A DNA stretch of 60,681 nucleotides, from assembly GCA_016200545.1 (NCBI GenBank), contig JACQEO010000020.1, forward strand, positions 1 through 60,681, read 5' to 3'. A program made the translations under genes and the position numbers. Of this stretch, positions 44,453-53,100 are shown in pieces. How positions within the stretch are numbered: the stretch's first letter is position 1; each line of letters opens with the position of its first letter. This stretch comes from Deltaproteobacteria bacterium (GTDB lineage Bacteria; Desulfobacterota; Binatia; UTPRO1). Below the pieces are notes generated by a model. It was given only the letters and a program-made list of their open reading frames with translations, searched no databases and was not told the origin of the DNA.

Positions 44453-45718
44453 CTAGGTCCCGACCGACGGCTCGGCCACTCCGGCGTCATCGCCGGCCAA
44501 GAGCACCGTGACGCTCACGGCAAATGCTGTCAGCAGCGCCCCGCCGTTGGCGGAGGTGATCAGGAGTTTCGTCCATCCAGCTACTTGCAGGCGGTCGATG
44601 AATCCATAGGTCGCGGCGTAGTTCACCCACGGCACCAGCAGCAGGAAGAGCAAGAACCAACGAGTGCGTGGCCCTAGGGCTGGCGAGCACCGACCGGATG
44701 CGATCGCCGCGATGGGGAGGGTGAGGAGGAGCGCATCATAGGCTTGGTGATGGACGGAAAGGAGAACGGTCAGACAGACGACCGTCACCGCGACGAAGTG
44801 GCGGTCGCGGTTGCGTGCCCGGGCGGCGAACCCGACGGCTGCGATTCCGATCGCGAGAACCGTGAGACTCACCACCGCCTCGACACGCGCCAAAGCGGCC
44901 CCCGGCGCATGCCCGAGCAGGCGGTCGACGAACGCCGCGGCGTCGAGCGCGAGAACGCTTGCACCGGCGTAGGTCTCGGACGTCGCGCTGAGCGTCAGGT
45001 AGTTCTCCCGCAGCGATTCGAGCCACGGCAGGACGCCACCGGCCGCGTGCACCAGGACGCCCGCGATCGCCGCCGATCCCACCGTCGTCAACATTACCCC
45101 GTTCGCGAGCGCGCGGCGCTGGTCGCGTCGCGCCAGCATGAGGAGGCCGAGCGGTACGCCGAAGGTGGGCTTCAACGACGCGAGTGCCACGCCCAATCCT
45201 CCGATCCACGGACGCGACTCCGCCCACCCGAGCGCGAGGAACGTTCCGATGCAGAGGTACGCGGTGCACTCGCCGGTGAACAGGGTCGTGTTTCCCGGGC
45301 GGCCGAGCAGAATCGCCGCGGCGAGCGCGAGTGTCAGGGTGAGATCGCTGCGCGCCGCGCACAGTCGCAGGCTGAGATGCGCCACCAGGAGGATGCAGAG
45401 TACGTTGAACGCATAGTGCGCGATGCCGGCGACGCGCTCGGGAAGCAGACCGAACGGCAGATCGATGGCGAGGATGAGGGGCGCATAGAGGGGGAATTTG
45501 GATCCGACGGGGTAGCGCGCGCGATACGTCGACGGCCTGTAGGGATTGTCGCCCTCCAGCAGTGCGCGAACCGGGTAGTACACGGCGTCGCGAAAGTCGC
45601 ACAAGCCATAGCGCGGCAGCATGGGAGATCCTGGGATCTCGGCGTTGCGGAATGTCCGAAACGAGACCACCGTCAGCGCGATCACGAATCCGAGAACGGC
45701 GAGGGAACGGGCGGACAC
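44453..45718 (-). CDS. GT87-family (DUF2029) membrane glycosyltransferase
   Basis: This 421-residue polytopic protein has about ten hydrophobic spans (for example 'SLAVLGFVIALTVVSF', 'LLTLPIAAIASG', 'WFLLFLLLVPWVNYAATYGF'). Its luminal loop begins 'CDFRDAVYYPVRALLEGDNPYRP'. The 'YPxxxKFPLYAPLILAIDLPFGLLP' segment and the 'ALASLKPTFGVPLGLLMLAR' stretch are features of polyprenyl-phosphate-dependent mannosyltransferase-like GT87 proteins. It would transfer a sugar from a lipid carrier on the outer face of the inner membrane. Its start abuts the stop of the GT39 gene without a gap, so the two are co-translated. Confidence 0.82.
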   Translation of the reverse strand: MSARSLAVLGFVIALTVVSFRTFRNAEIPGSPMLPRYGLCDFRDAVYYPVRALLEGDNPYRPSTYRARYPVGSKFPLYAPLILAIDLPFGLLPERVAGIAHYAFNVLCILLVAHLSLRLCAARSDLTLTLALAAAILLGRPGNTTLFTGECTAYLCIGTFLALGWAESRPWIGGLGVALASLKPTFGVPLGLLMLARRDQRRALANGVMLTTVGSAAIAGVLVHAAGGVLPWLESLRENYLTLSATSETYAGASVLALDAAAFVDRLLGHAPGAALARVEAVVSLTVLAIGIAAVGFAARARNRDRHFVAVTVVCLTVLLSVHHQAYDALLLTLPIAAIASGRCSPALGPRTRWFLLFLLLVPWVNYAATYGFIDRLQVAGWTKLLITSANGGALLTAFAVSVTVLLAGDDAGVAEPSVGT

Positions 45719-47179
45719 TCAACGCCCTTCGGGGCGCCGAGGCTGCGGCCGGGCCGTCCAGTGGCGTAGCACGATGCCGCGAAAGCGTGTCGTGCCACCG
45801 TCGTACACGAGCCCGAGGTCGTCCAAGTGCAGCGCGAGGGTGCGGCGAGCACGTCGGTTCGGCTCTTCCCAAGACCGGTTGTCGACGAGCCACACGTCGT
45901 CGGTGTCGGGTGCGAAGTCTCGGAAGGTCTTCGGCCGCCCCTTGCCGCGGGTGGCATAGTACGGCGCCACGTCACCGAGGACGTACACGACGGCGCCGGA
46001 GTGGTGCTCGGCGAACGCGACGGCGCCGCGCTCGTCGTCTTTGGCGTAGTGCGGGTTGAAGAGCAGATTTCCCAGCGCCACGAGTTGCAGCGCGATCACA
46101 CCCGCGAGCGGAACGTGCAGCCGGCGATATCGGCTGAGCCCGAGTGCGAGGACGAGCGGCAGGACGGGCCATATGAGCATCAGATGTCGCGGGTGCAGTG
46201 GAAATTGCGTCGAGGCGGCATACGCGAGTGGTCCCGCGATCGAGGCGAGCGGCCACACGAGTAGGGGCAGCAACTCCCATCGGCGCTCCGCGTCGCCTGC
46301 CGCCTTCCGCAGCAGCGACACGTACGTGCAGCCGGTCACGACGATCGCCGCGCCCGCCAGCGTGAGCGCGACGCGATTGCTCCGCAGCACGTCGGCGAAC
46401 GAGACGAAATGGAGCGTCCGCAGACTCGGTCCGAGCGAGGTGCCGAAATGCGCGGCGAACACGTAGTAGAGGATGCTTCCCAGCGAGAATTCGCGCGTCC
46501 AAGGGACGCCGACCCGCCCGGTGCCGACCGCTCGGGCCAGGAACAGCGCCCAGGGGGCGAAGAGCGCCGCCGTCACGATCTGGGCGGCGGCGGCCGATGC
46601 CAGGCAGCGACCCAGGGACGGCAACGTCGCGCGCCGCACCGCGATCACGATCGCCAGCACGATCAGCTGCGCGATGATCGCGAAGGCGTGAAACAGATGG
46701 ATCCACAGCCCGAGCGCGTTCGTGATCCCCCAGAGCAGTGCGAGACCCCACGTCCGGCCGGCGCCTTCGCGGAGAGCGGCTTCGTACCACCGGGTCGCGA
46801 GCCAGAGCGACGTCGTCACGACCAGCAGCCATAGTCCGTAGTTTCGCGCCTCCGCCGCATAGAAGCAGAGATAGGGGGAGGTTTGCGCCAGTGCCGCCAC
46901 CGTGAGGCCGATCTCTCGGTTCCACAGTCGCGCGACCAGCGAATAGAGCACGATGATCGCGAACTCGACGGCGATGAGGGAAGGCAGTCGTGCGACGAAC
47001 TCTCGATGCAGATCCGCGCCGCGCAACGCATAGAGCAGGAGATGCGAGGCAGGCGGCTGGGTGTCCACCGTACGGACACGAGCGATCAAGTCGGCGACGC
47101 TCGTGGCCTCGAGCGCCGGTCCGACCGTCAGGATCTCGTCGAGCCAGAGGCTCTGCGAGGCGAGGCGGGACAGCAGCAA
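45719..47179 (-). CDS. GT39/ArnT-like membrane glycosyltransferase
   Basis: This polytopic protein has at least nine hydrophobic spans. The first luminal loop contains the acidic pair Asp14/Glu15 in 'SQSLWLDEILTVG', the position of the catalytic Asp in GT39/PMT/ArnT enzymes. 'TVDTQPPASHLLLYALRG' and 'LARLPSLIAVEF'-like sequence follow. It probably uses a polyprenyl-phosphate sugar. The 486-residue length assumes a TTG at 47179. The frame continues upstream through another hydrophobic stretch ('LALILLLGSV') with no ATG or GTG before it meets the carbamoyltransferase stop at 47266. The true start is likely earlier and non-standard. Confidence 0.8.
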   Translation of the reverse strand: MLLSRLASQSLWLDEILTVGPALEATSVADLIARVRTVDTQPPASHLLLYALRGADLHREFVARLPSLIAVEFAIIVLYSLVARLWNREIGLTVAALAQTSPYLCFYAAEARNYGLWLLVVTTSLWLATRWYEAALREGAGRTWGLALLWGITNALGLWIHLFHAFAIIAQLIVLAIVIAVRRATLPSLGRCLASAAAAQIVTAALFAPWALFLARAVGTGRVGVPWTREFSLGSILYYVFAAHFGTSLGPSLRTLHFVSFADVLRSNRVALTLAGAAIVVTGCTYVSLLRKAAGDAERRWELLPLLVWPLASIAGPLAYAASTQFPLHPRHLMLIWPVLPLVLALGLSRYRRLHVPLAGVIALQLVALGNLLFNPHYAKDDERGAVAFAEHHSGAVVYVLGDVAPYYATRGKGRPKTFRDFAPDTDDVWLVDNRSWEEPNRRARRTLALHLDDLGLVYDGGTTRFRGIVLRHWTARPQPRRPEGR

Positions 47180-47265
47180 GACGCTTCCGAGGAGAAGAAT
47201 CAGCGCAAGCGTTCCGCCGTGTCGTGACGCGAGCGAGCTGGTGGCGCGGTCTCGCGCCGGCGACG

Positions 47266-49089
47266 TCAGTCGAGTTGGTACTGAGTTCTCCAGTCTAGGT
47301 CATCACGTAGTGCAGGCTGCCGGGTCTTGTCGAGCAGGTAGGGTCCGAGGACGAGATGCTCCATTTCGGTGCGCATGAAGCACAGGTAGGCGTCCCGCGG
47401 CGTGCAGACGATCGGCTCGCCGCGGACGTTGAAGCTGGTGTTCACCAGTACGGCGCAGCCGGTGAGGGCGTGGAAGCGCTCGAGGAGCGCATGGTACAGC
47501 GGATTCGTCTCGCGATGGACGGTCTGGATGCGCGCCGAATAGTCGACGTGCGTGACCGAGGGGATGTCGGAGCGCGGCACGTTCAGCTTGGCGATGCCGA
47601 ACAGACGCTGCTCGTCGTCGCTCATCGCGATCCGGCGGCTCTTCTGCACCGGCGCCACGAGCAGCATGTACGGCGAGTCGACGTCCAGCTCGAAGTACTC
47701 CGCGAGGTGCTCGCGCAGCACGCTCGGCGCGAACGGCCGGAAGCTCTCGCGGTACTTGATCTTCAAGTTCATGATCGACTGCATCTTCCGCGATCGTGGA
47801 TCGCCGAGGATGCTGCGACCGCCGAGCGAGCGCGGGCCGAACTCCATGCGGCCTTGCAGCCACCCGACGACCTTCTCGTCGGCGAGGGCGCGGGCGGTGC
47901 GGTCGATCAGCTCCGGCATCGGCAGCTTCTCGGAGACGGCGCCGACCGACTTCAAGAAGCTCTCGATCTCGTCGTCGGAGAACGCCGGGCCGAGGTACGA
48001 CCCGCGCATGTTGTCGCCCTCGGAGCGATGGTGGCGCTCGTTGCCGAGCACCTTGTGGTAGATCGTCAAGGCGACGCCGAGCGCGCCGCCCGCATCGCCG
48101 GCCGCGGGCTGAATCCACAGCCGCTTGAACGGACCTTCCCGCAACAGGCGTCCGTTGCCGACGCAGTTCAGCGCCACACCGCCGGCGAGGCAGAGATTCT
48201 CCATGCCGGTCTCGCGATGGACGTGCCGCGCCATGTTCAGCATGATCTCCTCGGTGACCACCTGGATCGACGCCGCGAGATCCATCTCGCGCTGCGTGAG
48301 CTCCGACTCCGCCTGACGCGGCGGCCCGCCGAACAGGCGATCGAAGGCGCCGTTCGTCATCGTCAGCCCATGGAGGTAGTTGAAGTACTCCATGTTGAGC
48401 TTGAACGAGCCGTCCTCTCGGAGTTGCACGAGCTTCTCGAGGATGAGATCGACGTAGCGCGGCTCACCGTAGGGCGCGAGGCCCATCACCTTGTACTCGC
48501 CGGAGTTGACCTTGAAGCCGGTGTAGTAGGTGAACGCCGAGTAGAGCATGCCGAGCGAGTGCGGGTAGTGGAGCTCGGCGAGCAGGTCGAGCGAGCTCCC
48601 GCGCCCGACGCCGTAGGACGACGTCGCCCATTCGCCGACGCCGTCGAGCGTCAGCACCGCCGCCTCGGCGAACGGCGACGGATAGAACGCGCTCGCCGCG
48701 TGCGACTCGTGGTGCTCGCTGAAGAGCATCGGTCCGGTGTAGCCGCCGAGCTCGCGCCGGATCTGGTCGCGCGTGAAGAGCTTCTCTTTCAGCCATACCG
48801 GCATCGCGGTGAGGAACGACTTGATGCCGCGTGGTGCGACCCCGAGATAGTTCTCGAGGATGCGCTCGAACTTGAGGAGCGGCTTATCGTAGAAGCCGAC
48901 ATAGTCGAGCTCCGCGACCCCGATACCGGCCTCGCGCAGGCAGTACTCCACTGCGTGCTTCGGAAACTCGGAGTCGTGCTTCTTCCGCGTGAAGCGCTCT
49001 TCTTGCGCGGCGGCGACGATCTCTCCGTCGCGCACCAGGCAGGCGGCAGAGTCGTGGTAGAAAGCGGAGATGCCGAGAATCGTCGTCAT
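47266..49089 (-). CDS. Carbamoyltransferase, NodU/CmcH family
   Basis: This 607-residue enzyme transfers carbamoyl from carbamoyl phosphate, via a carbamoyl-adenylate, to a hydroxyl of a sugar or natural product. The N-terminal TobZ/YrdC-like half starts 'MTTILGISAFYHDSAACLVR' (His12) and includes 'SEHHESHAASAFYPSPF' with the metal-binding His cluster. The C-terminal half contains 'EFGPRSLGGRSILGDPRS' and 'VLVNTSFNVRGEPIVCTPRD'. It is complete. Directly upstream lie SxtJ-like and DUF5989 genes, the conserved neighbours of this family in polysaccharide and secondary-metabolite clusters. Downstream are membrane glycosyltransferases, so a cell-surface glycan is the likely acceptor. A broken second copy lies at 56879-57263/59715-59782. 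Confidence 0.9.
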   Translation of the reverse strand: MTTILGISAFYHDSAACLVRDGEIVAAAQEERFTRKKHDSEFPKHAVEYCLREAGIGVAELDYVGFYDKPLLKFERILENYLGVAPRGIKSFLTAMPVWLKEKLFTRDQIRRELGGYTGPMLFSEHHESHAASAFYPSPFAEAAVLTLDGVGEWATSSYGVGRGSSLDLLAELHYPHSLGMLYSAFTYYTGFKVNSGEYKVMGLAPYGEPRYVDLILEKLVQLREDGSFKLNMEYFNYLHGLTMTNGAFDRLFGGPPRQAESELTQREMDLAASIQVVTEEIMLNMARHVHRETGMENLCLAGGVALNCVGNGRLLREGPFKRLWIQPAAGDAGGALGVALTIYHKVLGNERHHRSEGDNMRGSYLGPAFSDDEIESFLKSVGAVSEKLPMPELIDRTARALADEKVVGWLQGRMEFGPRSLGGRSILGDPRSRKMQSIMNLKIKYRESFRPFAPSVLREHLAEYFELDVDSPYMLLVAPVQKSRRIAMSDDEQRLFGIAKLNVPRSDIPSVTHVDYSARIQTVHRETNPLYHALLERFHALTGCAVLVNTSFNVRGEPIVCTPRDAYLCFMRTEMEHLVLGPYLLDKTRQPALRDDLDWRTQYQLD

Positions 49090-49096
49090 GTCGCGC

Positions 49097-49489
49097 TTAG
49101 AACTGCTGCTCGTAGCGTGCGCGATCGACGGGCTCGAGCTTGCGGCGGATCCAGTGGCTCCGCTTCGTATCGCGCATCGAACGCGTCATCGGGTCGCGGA
49201 AGATCCGCATCACGAGTCCGACAGGCGTGAACACGACGTAGAAGAGCAGCCCGAGGATCAGGCGGGTATTGAAACTGGCCATGACCTCGGCCGCCGCCAT
49301 CCAGGCGCGCTGCACCGGTCCGAGGAGCGCGGGCGCGACGAGACCCGGGACGAGGAGGAGCATCGCGAGCGTCCACAGGACGCGCGGGGGGAGCTCATGG
49401 CCGCGCCAGCGGCTCACGGCCCCGAGCACCAGGAACGCGAGCCCGACCGTGACTCCGAACTTGCGGAGATCGCGTGACGACTGGTGCAC
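49097..49489 (-). CDS. SxtJ-like membrane protein (copy 1)
   Basis: This 130-residue protein has three hydrophobic segments: 'FGVTVGLAFLVLGAVSRW', 'VLWTLAMLLLVPGLVAPALLG' and 'LILGLLFYVVFTPVGLVMR'. A basic tail follows with 'DTKRSHWIRRKLEPVDRARY'. The 'FxPxGLxxR...D.....W' tail is typical of the SxtJ family, named from the saxitoxin cluster, whose function is unknown but tied to NodU-type carbamoyltransferases. A GTG start at 49489 is inferred because the open sequence upstream overlaps DUF5989 and is not conserved-looking. It lies 7 bp before the carbamoyltransferase. Copy 2 (59790-60182) differs at five residues. Confidence 0.82.
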   Translation of the reverse strand: MHQSSRDLRKFGVTVGLAFLVLGAVSRWRGHELPPRVLWTLAMLLLVPGLVAPALLGPVQRAWMAAAEVMASFNTRLILGLLFYVVFTPVGLVMRIFRDPMTRSMRDTKRSHWIRRKLEPVDRARYEQQF

Positions 49490-49497
49490 GATTCGCT

Positions 49498-49665
49498 CTA
49501 GAAGATCGTGTAGACGAAGGGCGCCAGCGCGGAGCCGTGCGTGAAGACGATCAGCGATCCAAACAGAGCCATGATGATGACGATGGGGGCGAGCCACCAC
49601 TTCTTCCGGACGCGGAGGAAGCTCCAAAACTCGGCGGCGAGAGATACCAGTCCAGACTGCGCCAT
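49498..49665 (-). CDS. DUF5989 small membrane protein (copy 1)
   Basis: This 55-residue protein from the ATG at 49665 reads 'AQSGLVSLAAEFWSFLRVRK', then 'KWWLAPIVIIMALFGSLIVF', ending 'SALAPFVYTIF'. An amphipathic helix, a basic 'RVRKKWW' patch and a single membrane span match DUF5989. It is routinely found immediately upstream of SxtJ-like and carbamoyltransferase genes, as here (8-bp gap). It may anchor a membrane complex, but the function is unknown. Copy 2 differs at three residues. Confidence 0.82.
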   Translation of the reverse strand: MAQSGLVSLAAEFWSFLRVRKKWWLAPIVIIMALFGSLIVFTHGSALAPFVYTIF

Positions 49666-49786
49666 CGAACCCTCCAGAGATGCCAACTACCGTAGCGGAT
49701 TTACTTCAGTTAATCGAGGCGTTTTCGGTGCAGCGGCCAACGCTTCGCCGCACGTCGTCGGCGTCACTATTGCGAGGGATGAGTGG

Positions 49787-50090
49787 TCATGGGGACGGCG
49801 GCTGAGGAGGTAGCGGATACTCTCGGCTCGATCGCGGCCGCATGAAGAAACCGCGAACGAGCATTGCCGCGTGGATCGGCCATTCAAGAAAGTAGTAAGC
49901 CGGTCTCCGCACGCTGCGCGCACGGATCGCGAATGCGACGAAGAGCATGCCGAGACCGACGGCCGTCGAGACAAAGAGCGTTGGGTTGCCCCCCGAACGC
50001 GGCGAAAACAATCCCGACGACGAGCCCCACACCGAGCATGCCGAAGACCAAGAGGCGATCGAGACCTTCCAGATACAATTCCTGTTCCAA
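49787..50090 (-). pseudogene. Small two-span membrane protein with a frameshift at a C6/G6 run
   Basis: One frame from the ATG at 50090 gives '[20 protein letters not shown]' and a first membrane span ending 'GIVFAAFGG'. A second frame continues as '[38 protein letters not shown]', with a second span and a basic C-terminus, stopping at 49787. The switch falls at a run of six G on the coding strand (complement of 49989-49994), so a one-base slip explains it. It could be a pseudogene, a sequencing error or slippage-controlled expression. I do not recognise the family. It is divergent from the 50200 gene and lies upstream of the DUF5989 gene on the same strand. Confidence 0.55.
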
Positions 50091-50199
50091 AATGGAGCGG
50101 ACAATGCGCTTTGTGCCCGTGTCGTTGTTGCCTCAGGCTTCGCAGTGCTATTCCGGGCAGCGGGTCCGTAAGCGGCATGCTGTTTTCGAGGAGATTCCC

Positions 50200-53100
50200 A
50201 TGGTGGGCTACACGTTCCGCGCGGCCGATGCCGACCTAATTTCCTACGAGTCCGACGCCGCGAAGCGCGCCACGACACGAGGGGTGCGCGCGCTCGGCGC
50301 GCTCGCGTTCGTTCTCGGCATCCTCGCTGCGGCGACTGTGGAGGCCGGCGTCGTGTTCGACGCGGCAGCGTCGTTCGGCACGACGCTCAGCTTGAACAAC
50401 ATCCACCTGACGAACTTCACGGTGGGGAACCATGCGGATCGGCTCCTCGTCTGCGGTGTACAGGTCGAGGATCCGAGCAGCACGAACTGCATCCCGAGCA
50501 GCGTGACGTTTCACGGGGCGTCGCTCACGCAGGTCGACAACGTCTTCAACGGCACCACGACCCTGATGTGCGCAAGCCTGTGGTACCTGAGCGCACCGGC
50601 GGTTGCGACCGATGACGTGATCGTCACCTTTTTGGGCAACGTCATCGAAGGATCGATCGGGTGCGTGTCGGTCTACGGAGCACAGGGCACCTACGAGGCG
50701 AAGGCAAAAAACAGCGCGCTCTTGTCGACGTCGATCAGCACTAATATCACGACCTCGACCAACGGCGCGTGGGTGTTCGACATCGTTGCGGATGGCAACG
50801 GTGCGACGCACACGGCGGACGGGAGCCAGACGGAACGCTGGGATCAGTTGGCGACCGGGGGCTCCTCCTCGAGTGCCGGGAGCACGCGCGAGGTCGCGAG
50901 CGCCGGGACGGTCACGAACACCTGGACGAGCAGCGTCCCGAACACGAACCGCTTGGGACACATCCTGGTCGCCTTCGCGCCCACCGGCGCGGCGACGCCC
51001 ACGCCGACGCCGACCCTGACGGTGACCCCGACGGTGAGCCCGACGGTGACCCCGACAGTCACGGAAACGCCGACGCCCACTCCCACGGCGACGGCCAGCG
51101 TCGCTGCCCGCCCGGACTGGTCCGGGGACTTCGCCTACGACTACGAGCAGGAACAGGCGAGTGGCGTGGCGGCGCCGAACGAAGCGAGCACCACCTGCGG
51201 GGCGACGTGTTCCAATTGTTCAGTCAACGGCACGACAACGCGGTCGACGACCCACATCGCGGGGAGCTTTGCGATGTCCGTGCTCGATTCTCCGACGACA
51301 GGATGGCAGAGCTGCGCGCACGTGTCGCAGACGGCTTTCGCAGGAAACTTCACCCTAGTGCAGATGGTGAACGTCACCGGCACGGACGCGACGGGCGAGA
51401 CGCTCGACTACGGCAATCACACCAACAACTCCATCGGATACAAGATCCGCCGATCGGTTGTCGGGAATCTCGAGTGCGACTTCGGCAACGGCACGGCGCT
51501 CCAGACGGTGACGGGCGCCGCATGGGGAACGGGGGCGTTCCATGTGGTCACCTGCCGGCACTTCGGGAACACGCTGAGTGCGATCGTCGACGCCACCAAG
51601 ACCGATGCGACGGTGAGTGGCACGCCTATCTACAACACCGACGTCCTGACGTTTCCGAATCCCGGCGACTACGTGGCGGGCCTCTACGACACGACCGCCG
51701 GCGTCGGCGCCGCGATCGATGACCCGTCCCTGTGTTCGATCTGCGCCTGCGGCCTCAAGGGCGCGGAGTGTGGCAGCGCGGCGTGTAGCGGGACAAACTA
51801 CACTGCCTGTTCGACGGATGCGGAATGCGGTGGCGCGGCGGGATCCTGTGACGTGACCTCGGGATTCTGCCAGGGGCGGCGCCACTCACTCTGCAACGGA
51901 TGCACGATGCCCACCGCCTGTAATCAGGTGCACGCGGGGCTCATGAGCGGCGTCACGCCAAGCCCGACGCCAACCAAGACTCCGACCCCGACTGCAACGG
52001 CGACCGTAACGCCGACTAGCACCGCGCCGACGCCGACACCGACGCTGTCGCGCACGCCGACTCCCACTCCAACGAGCACGTCACCAGTTACTAGCTTCTG
52101 GATCGACAGCAGCATGCCGGTGGCGGCGAACTGCGGGACGAGCGCGGCGACTGCCTGCCCGAGTTACTCGCGCCTGATCGGATCCTCGGGATGTCCGACG
52201 TGCGGCTGCGACGCGAACGGATGCCGCGACAACATTGGTTCCGTGGGCGGGCGCGTCAATGTCAATTGGATCGGCGGCCTCTATCACGGAGACGGCAACG
52301 GCCACATGGTAGGACTCGGATTCCCGCGTCCGTCCGGAGCCGAAGTCCTCTTTCAATGCACCGATGGGGACGGCACCTATACGCCGGGGGCATGTACCAT
52401 CGACGGTGTCGGTGTGACAATCGCCCAATCGCAGTACGCGCTGATCACGATCGACGGCGACCCCTCGGGCACGAACGATACGCCGACCTCCTTCGTCCAG
52501 CTCCGGGGATTCAAGATCCGCAATCCCGTTGCCGGATCCTCTGCTTTACGGGTTCGCGGTCGCGCGAATCACTTTCGGGTCCAGGACATGGATGTCGACT
52601 GCACCGGCACAGGCGACATTGATTGTACGATTTGGGGACCGGCGCCGACGGCCTTCTATACCTTGGTCAATAACACGATCTACAATTGCGGCAACGGTTC
52701 TTATGGATGTTTCGGGCACACCCAGACCAGCAACATCGCCTTGGTCAACAATAAGCTCGGACCGAACATACACGGATACCAGCGCGATGCGGCGAACAAC
52801 GACAGTCTGACGCTCCAAAACAACAACCGCGCCTTGGTCGATGGCAATCTCACCAAGGGACCGCAGACCAACTGCCTTGACATCGGCCAGACCGCAGACC
52901 CCGCTAACCCGTTGCATGGTATCATCATGCGCTACAACGACGCCGTCGATTGCGGGAATATTCGCGCCTTTCCTTCGGGCTGTGGCTGCGCCTGCGATCC
53001 CAATACGTCATGCGTAGAGAATGCCGCCTGTACCGTCGGCGCAGACTGCGGGGCCAATGTCAGCAACAACAATCACTGTTCGTGCGATTGGACGAGTCAG

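Noticed and set aside
49864..50199. Upstream extension of the giant gene start to 49864
   Set aside because: It overlaps the frameshifted membrane-protein gene on the other strand, lacks export features and has no ribosome-binding site. GAGGAG precedes the ATG at 50200.
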